Assembly (NCBI GenBank): GCA_013398295.1
Contig: VZSF01000638.1
Location: 499,609-563,608 of the forward strand
Source: Chionis minor
Lineage: Eukaryota; Chordata; Aves; Charadriiformes; Chionididae
Direction of reading: 5' to 3'
Length of the DNA: 64,000 nt
In this document: one piece after another, positions 1 through 12,800 of the stretch
How positions within the stretch are numbered: position 1 is the first letter of the stretch
How the letters are laid out: the number at the start of each line of letters is the position of its first letter
Made by a program: the position numbers and the translations under genes
Notes under the pieces: model-generated
What the model was told of the DNA's origin: nothing
Database searches by the model: none
The model's input: only the letters and a program-made list of their open reading frames with translations

Positions 1-826
1 AGAGGTATTTCCATGAAAAAATAAATACTGTTTTTTTCTAAAATGAAAACCAGAAAAGATGAGTAAAAAAATATCAGTATGCCGTTGAAATTCTTATTTG
101 TTTCTGTATTTGGCAATGCCATGATGGGTTTGGAGTGGCAGCTTTTTAGATAATGAATTTAGGTAATGTCTGCAAATGATACATGCTCCATGAATATGAA
201 TATTCAAAATATGTCACTTTGATACACAAACAGGCCTGTGGAAGCCAGTAAGGCTTATATATAGAAGTGAAACGTTTATAAGGATTTGCAGGCCTCAGTT
301 CTAAAAGTGACATCTGATATTTAAGGGTCTCACACAAAATGCATTGAAGGAAGTGGGAAGTCTTTGTCTGCTAAGAATTTTGGATTAGAAGAAGCTAAAT
401 GCTGAACTCCATGCAATTACTCAGAGCAACACTGAGCCAAATCTGCTCAATCCCAGTAAGACCAAAATAAAATTAAACAGAAAAATTGGTCCATTTTAGT
501 TAAACATTTTAGATTGGCATTGATACACTTAATCACATTAATGTGCAGTTCAGTAATAGATTCTAGTACCAATAATGCTTAATTTATGTAAATTTTAATG
601 GTTTAAAACAGAGTTTATAGTTGAGCGAGAACGAATGGGGCCCTGGAAAATTTTGAGCATAGATGTATGTGACTAATTCTTGAGAAATAAACTTAATAAA
701 AATAACTCAATTTTCAGGGCCAGACTGACATACTAAAATAATTACATTTCACTTTTATTTAAAGGTTTAAAACAAAATTCAGTGTTACAACAAATTTTTC
801 AAAAAGATCAATCACTTTGTACTTAC
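1..826 (-). other. FYB1: FYB1 intron downstream of exon 16 (partial)
   Basis: AT-rich sequence after the exon 16 donor. I looked on the minus strand for an acidic Tyr-containing terminal exon and saw none, so the last exon lies beyond the window. No repeat recognised. Confidence 0.8.
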
Positions 827-3800
827 TTGTCCACTAAATTGCATCTCTGAACATATCCATCTGTAAAATTGAAATAAATATGTATTTAAATTTAAATATT
901 CATGTTATTTCTTCTGTTTCTAGCATTACTGAAATGCAGCTTTTCTTTTTTTAGATATTTCAAACAGAAAGACATAATAGATACATAACAATGTACAACA
1001 CATATGTACTCAAGGAAAATTTTCCTATGTCCAATTTTAGTTTTAATTATTCTCATCTACTTATTTAGTATAACGTGGTGCCCTGGATAGGGAATGAGAA
1101 TACTACAGTAGCTCCAAGACCAGTTAGATAGCTACTGTGCCAGGTACTTAACATGTTCATAAAATATCATTTGTCTTGTTTCATTGCAAGAGTTTCCATT
1201 GTGTACAAAACTAGTGCTGAAAGGAGAAAACAGTAATACAGGTTATGCACGATTAGGTTTTCGTCTTATATTTTAGTTTCCTGGTTTCATGAGAGGAGTG
1301 TAAAGCAACAGGTGTTAACACAAGATACAGGACAGTTCACAAACTATAGCACAAGAATGTGGTATAGTAATAACCACATAATAATATTTAAAATAATAAA
1401 TAACAGAAATATGTATAATTTCCTACAAGGACAAAAACATCTTTCACGATGTATACACAAATTATCATTAACTGTAATTGTTTAAAAAATTTTAAATGTA
1501 TTGTATTGATAAGAACTGTTTACATAGAAAATGGAAATTAGTTAGGCCACCCACTAGAGAATTATTCTATTACTCTGTGACATTAGTAATGAAATCAGAT
1601 AAAACCGAACATATTCTTCTTCAATATATTTAATCTCCTGAACAAATTACTTGCTGTCTTTGGTAAAAGATATCTACTGAAATACTTGTCAATTGGTGTA
1701 ACATATACAAGTAAAGAGAAAGCCATAATGATAATTACATATTTGTAGGTAAACATTAGTATGTCGGTACAAAATTAGGACAGTTCCAAAGGAGAAATGC
1801 GATCTTGCACTATATTTGAAGTTACTATATAAATTTTACTCTTTTATTCATTATGAAGCTTAAATGGATAATTTATTATTAGTAGTAATTCATATACAAT
1901 TCATAGGTTTCAGAATAAATTTATTAGCCTAATTTGTAAAGTTCCTTGAATTCTTTGAGCTGCTACTTCTCTATGTACTTAGAGGAACCATTATATAGTA
2001 CAGAAAGCATCAGTTTTCTGCTAGTATTTCTGGAGGCGATCCTTCAGGTCAGTCTAGCTGAATCCCCAGATCTTACTGTTTTACCTTAAATAATTATTTC
2101 CTCCTTCACAGGAATTTTTATTTTCTGATACTCAAGACACGAAAGTATCTTTTCTTTTTTTAAATGCATAGTAATGTCCAGCTAGAGAATCTCATAATTT
2201 GTGTTAAGCCTTTTTTACATGAAAGCCCTAATTTTATTCTAACTGAAATTGCTCTTTTCAAGATCTGTTGGTTTATTAGCAGGGGAAACCTTCTCTTGCA
2301 AATTGGCATCAGACACAATGAACTAGTACTGTTGCAAAAAGCTGCTGAATTACCACAGTCTTCAACTGACCAATGTTTTGATATATAAAAATGTCTTATG
2401 ATTCCTACTTGGAATATGGGAAAAGTTATCTGACAAGACTAATATCCAAATAGTAGTAAGTAACTAATTCTTATACGCAGCTTTTCTGCAGAAAGAAAAA
2501 AATCACATAATTCATTTTAACTTGGACTATTTCCATCTTAAAATAGGCAGATATCAGATATTGCTATAAATCTGAAATGTAAATAATATTTTTTTTTCCC
2601 AGAATATGCTGTATTAATTGCTACATATAAAGTAGATTAACAGTTTGCTCTGTGAAGACTATAATACACTAAAAACACAGCTTTTTTTAAGAAAACTTCT
2701 GTCTTGTGCTGGAGCTGAAGATTGCATAAAGAAGGCATTAGTTTCATATGATAATATTTTATTTGACACTAAACTTCTTTAGCTTCTGTTTAAGACTTAA
2801 CAGTTATATGTATAAAAAAATAGTGCCTGTATTTATATCTTCAGGCTCATGAAGATTTGATACTTACATAAATTCTACTATCACTTTTACCTACTATATA
2901 TGTTAAACTGCAGGTAATCGTCAATAGTCAAAGAAGCCATTGCTGCAGATTTTCAGTCATCTGCCTATTCTCTCAGGCTGATTGCAAGTCAGTACACATA
3001 GGGAAAGCTCTGTCTGTTCAGGATACTCTTAGCCTGCTTGTCTTTCCTCAGATTTTGTTATGTGGGATAAAGGCATGGAAACCGATTTTTTTTAAAGATG
3101 TCATCTTTTTGAAATTCTCTTTCAGCAGAGTCAAATAATTTCCAGGACTCCTGAAGTCCCACTGGGAATCATTTAAAATCATTTGACTAATCTAATCTTC
3201 TCTGTTTCTTCTTTTAAGTTGCTCAAGTGAAATACAAGAAAGCAAAATTTCTTCGCTTACAGTCACGGTGTGTAACACAGCGTGCCTGCAAGTCAGATGT
3301 GCATATGCCAGTCCTTCTCCCACTGCAAAGCATAATCTGCGTTCTTGTGACGGTCACTAGCCCCTAAATATGCGGGAGATCCAGCCCCTGCTGATCTCAC
3401 ACTCTGTCAAAATTACTAATCCAAAATTACACGTCTAAAGTTTCAGTTTCTAAGTGATTTATTCATATTTATGTGGCTTCCATAATAGGGAACTGTGCAG
3501 CAGGTCAGCACGCTCCATCTTGATTACTTAGTACCACTGAAAGCTATGAAAAATCAGGCCAGCTACTCTCTGACAGTGTAAAGGAAACTTGGAGAGGACA
3601 CAACTTACATTTTCAGGCACTTAAATCCATTTATATCCTAATGTTTAAGCAAAATCTGTGGAAGTGAATTTAATTTTTTTGTGTATTTCCAAAGGTACAT
3701 TGGTCAGACCAAGGCAGCAGTAAGAAGGAATTTGAGAAGATAAATGGGAATCAGTTCCTTGTTTCATTTTTGAACTTTCAAATCATTTCATAACAATCAA

Positions 3801-6800
3801 AATATGTGACAGCAGAATACATTCCTGAGGTTACCAGCCCTTGCTTAAAGAGGTGGGAAGATGTTACAATATAATTTGTAATTTTGTTTAGCTGCTGGTA
3901 GAGGCATGAAGCTATGCAAGTGCTTCCTAAGTTAACAGGCAAATGGAAGAATTCATGTACAGGAAAGTAACAAAAACATCTTTAATTGTTGATTTTCAGT
4001 CTATCTGGCATTCAATAGATAAAATCATGGCTTTAAGATACAAGGAACTAAAGCCAGTAGAGCAAACCAAACGAAAACTGTCATGCACTTAACTAAAGTA
4101 GGATTCAAACTGCACTAATTACTGTGAAAATTGACAGAGATCTATTCAAAGAGTTTCAGGGAGGATATTTTTATTTGTTTTGCTCTTTTATGCATAGGAA
4201 AGCAGTAGCTTCTGTCACAATTTGAAAGGCTTTGAAGACTAAGTGAGGAAAACAGCCAACATGAACTACTTTCTGCTTTGTTATTAGCTTGATTCACAGA
4301 ATGCAGCATTGAAAGCTGGTCTTTGGGAAGTGGCTGCACTAGTGCAATTCATATTTTGAAAAACGTGTGTTGTTACGCAAGAAGTTCTTCCTCACCCTGC
4401 AGGCCTGCCAGGAAGAAAGCTAGACTCCAGACTGTAGCAGTTGAGTACAGAAGGGGAAAAAAAAAGTTACTGAATCCCTTTCAGAGGTTTATGCCATTGG
4501 ACAGGATTCTACATAGGTCAGAGATAAAAAGTGAAAGGTGAGCGGAAGGATGCTGCTGCTTTGAATGTAGCCTGTTCCTACATAAAGTGAATTTTCATTA
4601 GGAGATTTGAGAAGTATTGTAGCAGAAGGACGTTAAGAAATCGAAACCAAAAGTAGATGGTCTAGACTTCTCCAAAAATGCAAAAACTTCTGCCAATGCA
4701 CACCCTGACCAAGGGTTTCAGAGAAACACTGAAAGGCCTTGCGCAGCTCCCAAAACAAGTAGGCATGCCAATGAGGTTGTACGCCTTGCATCATCTGTGG
4801 GCTGGGGGGAAGGCTCCTAAGCAGTTTCCACCCCAGCCTGTTCAAAAGCTTAAACTCCATCTGTGGCAATCCAGAGTGGGAATATCGTTATTAATTTTCC
4901 CTTGGCTGCAGTCAATGGGCAACTGCTTCCCAGAGATGCAGCAAGGATTTTACTTGTACTAAATTCTGTGAGGTATTATAGCTGTACTCGTTTTGGCAAA
5001 TAGAGGGAGACAGAAGCAACAAAAATATCTGCTAATATTAGTGGATGCAAAGCAAGATTCACATAACTAAGTTGTCTTTTTTCTCACATTTGGTTTCTCT
5101 CTTGTCTATTAGAGTTCTAATTTTTTAAGGCAAGCTGCTCTGAAAACACAATAATAACAACAATCTACCTCTTGTCAATCACCAGGCAAGGAAAAAGACA
5201 AGTATTAGGCTCTGCTTTAATATGAGGGACAAGAGGGGTTTTTACTACAGCTTCTTAATAAAACTCACATTTTCCTTCTTCATTCCTGCACAGGACCTTG
5301 ATATGATCTGTACTTTCTATAATTTCAAGTGGCTCTCCTGGTTTAACATGTAAGTCTTTAGGTCCCCATCTTCTCAGGGGCAAATCCTGGACTGTGGTGG
5401 TAGAATAAAGAACTTTAATTTCACCTTCAAACTGCAAAAATAAAATAAAGAGATGCTGGTTAGAAACCATCAATGTAAAGCTTATGATCATGCAGTTTTT
5501 AGACCAATATATTCCCACTTACTACTACATTTTTTAAAATTTGGCAAATGATTGTTTATGCTATGTAGTATATGCCCATGCTTGCCATTTGGACTTACAA
5601 ATAATCAGATCACTATTTTTACAAGTAGTAGTACTTTACCTTTCAAATGCAAAATAATTTATTATTTACAAGTTAGGGGATACAAACTAGAGGACACCAT
5701 ACAGATACTTTAATCCTTATATTTTATGTGAACAAAACTTACTTTGAACTTTTTTCTGAACTCTTTCTCTTCTTTTTCCATCTTTTTAAGCTTTTGTGCA
5801 TCTTTTTCATCTGATTTGTGTTTTCCAAGGCTTGCTGATTTTGATGAACTAAAACAAGAGATAAAACAGAGTAAGTAAATAAAGGCAAAATTAGCAACAT
5901 ATCTGAGGTATTGACAACCTTTCTGGCAATTTTAGTGAAAATGCATTTGCCTTCCTGTGTCTTTAGTATGTTTTTGTTTGTCTACAAAAGTAGTACGGAT
6001 AATTCAATACATTTTGATTTCAAAAGAAATAAAATGCTGGGGTTGTCTTTCCTACTTTACACTTTTAATGAATTTTAATGTCAATATATCTGTCACATAA
6101 GTGAATACGGAAAATTATTTGAAGTATCTGGCTGCTGCAGCAATAAGAACCAAAAATAGTTCAGGTAAATGGTGCCCATCACTTTAGAATTGCTAGACAA
6201 GGAGCATTTTTTGTGAAGTCTATGTATCTTCATACAGCAGCTGCGTTAGTCCTATGTTCCCATACATTGCTACATCAAGTGACCTGCATTACATGACCCA
6301 TTTCAGGTTCTGTTGTTTTTTTCCATATCCCTGATACTGTTGACTTGTGCCAATAAGCACAGAAGGCTTTCATGTCCTAACTGCCCTTCCTGATGCTATA
6401 CCTGGGAATTTAAAGTCTGACTCTACTTTTTGATCCTTCCTGATATCTGAGGGAGTTGTGGATGACAGTTTCACTGATGATGAGTGTGTGTGGTGTGCGT
6501 GCATGTGTGCGTTAGCGCGCTCTAAGTTAGGAGGGCCACGTGTTTTTCTTTGGATATAGAGTTCAAAGTGGTCTCTCTGTTTTAATGCCTCCAGACTAGA
6601 TTATTGTAGTGCACTCTGTAGCTCCATCTGAGTGGAGTTAGTGACCACAGAACGTGACATGTTGCAGTCATCTTCACTCATGCCTTTGCTCATAACACAT
6701 CTGTGCTCTAGAGATGAGCATAACTTCCTTGTCCAGGGATAAAACTTTTCCAAGTTGAACTTTACAACTCTACATATGTTTCATACTTACAACACAGGGC

Positions 6801-9800
6801 AATCTCCTTTTCTCTTAAAATACTACAGCAGCTGGGATCGAGTACTTCCCCTAACAGTCCCCAAATTTTGATAGAAAGAGGACTGCATGCAGAGAATCTA
6901 CAATGAAGTACCTTTAGGTCATGCATTCATTTCTACCTCTTGTCCATCGGGGACTGAATTTGTTGAAATTCAAAGCATGCTTATTTATTCCCATTATTAT
7001 TTCAATCTGAAATGGAGGCAGGGAGCATTCAACTGCCATTGTCAACCGTAGGGCTAGCAGAACTAAAAACACCAAATAATGCATATGTTAGTAGCAATCT
7101 GCCTCTAGTAAACACTTTGAAAACATTTCACAGTATATTACAGATTTCTAGTGAGGGGAGTAATTCCTATTTTCACTTGCATGAGTTCAGGCGGAGGAGG
7201 AGGGAAGTCTGAAGAATCTACGTCATCATAAACATCATTGTCTCCACAATCTGAAATAATAGTGTTTAAAAGAATGGAAAATTATTATGCAATCCTTGAG
7301 TAGTGAATACATTGTGTTACAATCTATGGTGGTGTACCTAAGTTGGCAAGAAATCGGAGCAAGTACTGTAGCCATCTATCGTCTGTAGTAACTGTGGGTT
7401 CCCTGTGAATTCTCTGCAATGTACTGTGCAAAACAAACACCAGCCAACCTTTTATAGAATAAGACTCTTTATTAATAATAATAGGTATTCACTGATATTT
7501 TAATCTTCTTAAGCTGAAGCAAGTTTTAGCACATGCTGGCTAATGCAATAGCCTTTAATCTTCATTTTAATTAGTCCATTTCCCACTGCGTTGCATCAAA
7601 GTATATTTTTGGGGTTTGATGTTGATGTACACTCAGGCACTTCTATAACACTCTGGTCAATTGCTTAGAAGTGGATATGAATCACTTATATGTTAGGCAT
7701 CTTGCAATGCCAAAGCAGTGAAAAGAATTCTTACCCAGAGAATGTACTTTGAATTACATTCAGCAGAATTGTAGAGGGGAAGAAATAGTTTAACTCATCA
7801 ATTCAATAGCTAAGAAATTCACAGTAGGAGATAAAAGGTTCAGAATTGTAAGAACTTGCTTTTTATTCCATGGCTGAGCTGATATCTATAAGTATATATT
7901 ATCTTATAAAGACACTGCAAGTGATAAAAGTAACAACAAGGATTTCTCATTACTTTTGAAGTCTTGCATTAAATGTTTCTTTGCAAGTGTATCCGTTCAC
8001 ACTTAATGCCAAGTAAAATGAACTAGTGGAAATCTCACACAGAAAAATAATTACTTTTTTAAAATACACTAAATTGTTTTCTAGAGAGCTTGCAATGTAT
8101 TTGTATCTCCTTGTCTGCAGCCCAATCAGTGACAATATTTGAAATTTGTTTGCTAGAACTGGGTAAGCAATGGGAAATCCTTTTTCCGTCCTTGGATGTA
8201 TTTTTGTGACTAGCATGATACAGATTAATGTATACAGCAAAAAGGATCAGGAATCGATATGGAGACTGAACAATAGGCTATTAATTACCTTTTCCAAAAT
8301 CCTTTGTTGAAGAAGACATGCTGAAAAAAAAAAAAATGCTCATTAAGTATTTATATCACATTAACAGGCTTTTGCATCATTTAAATAATCTAAAAAATGT
8401 GCAACGGAAGGGCTCCAAGTAATCTCCAGGCATTTTGAAGCTCCAATGACAGCAGCAATATTCGTGAACTAAATGTATTCTTACCACTGGATCAAAGTAA
8501 GCTGATTCAGAACTGAATGAGAGAAAATGGTGCTAAAAACACCAGTTGCTGATCTAAACTCTAGGCAAGAGGTGTAGAAGACAGTCTTTGCATTTTTCTG
8601 TTTGCATATTATTCCTAAAATTTGGATTAATGAGACTAGATTTACCAGTTTATCTCAGCTACATTGTACTGGTTAACAAAGTACGTTTTAACTAAGGATA
8701 CGGCAAACTTACATCACCAGAGTGGCACAAAGAGGATGGATTATTTTGGGACGCTTCACCAAAAGATTTTGTGGTATATTTTAATTACCAGATTTGGGCA
8801 ACAAATACAGCTTGTTAAGAGAGTAATTGTCTTATGCAGGTGAAAAGGAAGGAGGACAGGGTTTTTTTGCAGAAAAATTCCATTCTGAGCTACAATTTGA
8901 TGCATGATTCATTAGACTGCTGTAAGAACATGTTAGTAGCATGTGATCAATGCTTTGTTAGAATTAGTTAATGTGCACTGTGATTTCCTTGATCTTACAA
9001 CAAATCTCCATTATCTTCTGCCCCATTGACTTTGGTTGTTTTTTCTCGCACACTTTTCTTTTTGCCATCTTTGACCTTTAACCTCTTCAAGATTCCCCAG
9101 GACCAGATACCATTCTTATCTTCATCCTGTGATACAGACCTTTGGAGTATGCATGCAATTATCACAATGTAAAATGCAACATTATTTTCAAAAGGTCCAG
9201 TTTTAATTCTCGTTTGATGCACATAATTCTCATTAATGCCAACAATGTATATATAACAAGGTGAGAACACTTACCTAAAAGCAAATGTATAAATATGTAC
9301 ATTAGGTCATTTGTAGATATTGAAATATATTTGTAGGTATAGATATTAATCTAGTGGCTTACTGTTTTCATGTTGTTACTCAGCAGGCTAACATCTTATT
9401 TTGTTGTTTTCATTTCAGAGCTAGTCTGTCTAGTTGGGAATTTGGGGATTTGCATGCTTGCAGCTGCTTTTGCTGACATACCAAAATTAATTACAGAACA
9501 AAACTTCTCCAAAAGACCAAGGAAGCCTTTTTTTTAGATTCATGAATCCATCCTGATGTATACCCACTTGCTGATCATCCTAATACTTGCTAATTATTGT
9601 ACCTAATTCAAAAATAGTAAAAACAAAAATTAAAACACTTTGTAAAGAAGAAATTATTTAAATGATATAAAAACTTACCTAGTTACAGCATCTTCATCAT
9701 CAATCCCATCATAAATTTCTTGATCAGGAGGAGGAGGTGGGAATATCTCTTTAACAGATCAAACAGTGAATTAATGCATTTATATTTAACACTACAGAAT

Positions 9801-12800
9801 AGAGTATTCATTACTGGCTTCTTAAGTGTGTCAGATGTGTGTGCAGTTTGTGCATCTGCAAACGGAATTTTTTCTGTAAACCAGCATAGCCTATTTATTA
9901 AAACAGCAATTTAGACTTATCCCAGTTTGGAATACCATCCACAGCATTTAAATGTGGCACTGCCAATCACAAGAGCATGAATACTGAAAACAGATGCATT
10001 TACAATGTATTCAGTGAAATTCTAAACAGCTGATTTTGGCCCAGTTGTTATGATGACTGATGACTCAAATTTTTGCGTGACTCGAGTGGTGATTGAAGAT
10101 GTCAGTCCAACACTCTCAGCAAGTGACATCTTGTGTTCATCCACAGAAGTCAGGGGCAATGCAAAGTAAGCTTCCAATTTTGGTCTCAGTTCTGACCTTT
10201 GAGCCCCACCTCCTTCAGTGCAGGATTAGCTCAGTTTCCATGTCCAATTCTAGCCACTGGTCAGAGTAATCACTGAAATCTGTACTCGGCTGGCAGCAGC
10301 TTCATTCAGCGCTGCCAGGGGATGCTTCTGCCGTGAGTAGTATCTAAACTCTAAGCTGAGAAGATGATCTGTGCTCTTGTGATCAACAGAGAATGCTACA
10401 TAAATATATGTACTGCCAAAGGGGAAACTGGGTTTGAATGTGTGTTCTTGACAGTGTGAAACTGCTGCAGTCATACTGGTTATGACTCCAAAGTATTGCT
10501 GAAACTGAAGTTCCTCTTAACTCTGTCAGCAAAATGCAGCTTTCTGAGGTAGTATTACTGGCTATTTCAGAACTCTGTGTTTCCTGCATAAAACCTCTTG
10601 GTCATGTTAATATTTTGTCAGTTATATCTGTGCTGTTTTGTGGGACGCCTTCACACAAAAAAAATTTAAAGTTTTTTCATTTTCTGCCGTGCTTCTGAAG
10701 CGCATTACCTGAAGACAAAACTTCTTCCTCACCCAAGTTCCCATAGGTGGAAAGAAAGTTAATTTGGCCACTGTATCTCATTGTTTGTTGCCTGTTAGCT
10801 AAACATTTAGCATGCTTGTGGATAATTACGGCATTATTTGGAAGCTGCAGAGGTCTGGATTTGAAGGTAAGTGGTACACAGAAACAATTACCCCCCCAAA
10901 ATATATTTAGAACTTACTTTCAGCTCCGCTTTGACCACCACTCTGACTGGAAAAGCAAATGAGAAACGTTTTAGAGAAAAACAGTCATCCTTTGGAAAAA
11001 GAAAACACTGTGATCACCCATCACTTTTGTACTTTTTAGTTCTAAACCTTCTGGCTTTGGCACTCTTCTACATTGCCAGCTGACCACTACAAATTCTGCA
11101 CTGGACTGTCAGGCTTGTGTGTTCTATATGGACAGTAACTAAATGTGCCACTTATTTCTTTCTCTCTGTTTTCACCACACTCACACCAATTTCTTACAGT
11201 CAAATAGTAGTTGCATTCTCGCAAATGCTAAAGAAAATATGTAATTTAATTCATAAGTTGACTAGCTCTTAGGTGAGATTAACTTTTAGTAGGTTCAAGT
11301 AAAGCAGAAATACATACTTTCAAGTTTTTTTCCTTGGAAATAATTAAGTACAAATCAGAAAAGAGTATTTTAAAATATCATTTACAGTAATTCAAAGGGT
11401 TATAAGAGAGAGTTATCAAAACCATCTTTAGTTAATGTAAAAAAAAAAGGAAACTATTTTTTAAGTAAAGCTGTGAAGCAAATTCTCTATTGACATAAAT
11501 CAGTGCAGATATTTCAAGCCAACGAAGATGCACATTTTCATACAAGTAGAACACTCGATCCTAATTGTTAGTAATTGTTAGCAACTGTTAGCAATTTCCA
11601 ATAAAGTGCTGTTTTCAAGGAAATGCAAACTGATGTCTACAGCTACAACTATTTACTATATTTAGAATATATTTTATTTTCCTGTTGATATCTTAAACTA
11701 AAGTACAAAATACGACTTAGGATCACAGGGTAATTGATGTTGCAAGACTCTCAAGAGGTCATGTAGTCTAACGATGGCAATAAAAATATAATCTGACTGA
11801 ATACTACAGAGTGCATCCACGCCATTTAGATTCATCCCTTATGAGGAGATTTTCTTGAGATGAAATGGTAAACAAATTCATCATGTCATTGGACAACTAG
11901 CTTTCATTGGATGATGCTTTAAACCTCTAACTGCATGTTTCTGGCATTTCAAAGATTCCATATTAGCCCAGTGTTCTAATAGTAATTGAAAAAAACCTGA
12001 TAGGGTCACAGTAACAGAGATTATTTCCAGGTCAGAGCCTTACTTAAACTTATACATCAAAACAAGATATTTGTTACACTCTTGTGCCAGGAAATCCTGA
12101 AATACAACAGCCCTAGTCACTTATTAATTTTGGAATATTAACAATACCACCAGTAATGAGATAATACTATCTGGTCAAGAGGCTTTTTTTTAGTATGGCA
12201 TTCTTACAGTGGTTTCAAAACATGTTGATGTATGTCAGACCTTCCAACAATTCATGCTCATGAACTGAACAGAATGCTATTAATCACTAGAGAAAATAAA
12301 AATGTCAAAATACAGCTTAAAGGATTTCATGGCTCTGAGCCATTCATTCATCGTTACAAGTTTCTTATACTGTTATTTTAATATGCAACAGTGTAAGAAT
12401 TCCTGTTTGCTTTTGGATTCAATGAATTTTCTAAATTCTTTGCATTGAGGTGGCTAATTGTAATGCTTGCCATAGTGAAAAGGATTGGCCAAAGATACTT
12501 CTGCAACGAAGCACCTAATGCTCAGATTACCTAAAACCTAGAACAACTAAAGCAACTCTTCTGGCGAGGTTATGATGCTATGAGACTAATGTGCAGGGGG
12601 GAAAACTGATACTGAGCAACCTGGAAAAATATCAGAAGAAAAACTATATTGGTTGCTTAAAGAATGCCAGCCTGAAGGCAGGTCTTTCCCAGCGCTGTTT
12701 CTGAAGCTCGTGGGGACGCTCTAGCAGCAGAGGATCAGCTGCAGCCAGCAGCCAGCCAGCTGTGGTTCCTTTATTCCAGCTGGGCCTCTGAGTTAAGCTG

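Noticed and set aside
7171..7176. GTGAAA as the exon 13 donor
   Set aside because: Would end exon 13 in phase 0 and put exon 14 out of frame with an early TGA; kept only as a possible alternative, unproductive donor.
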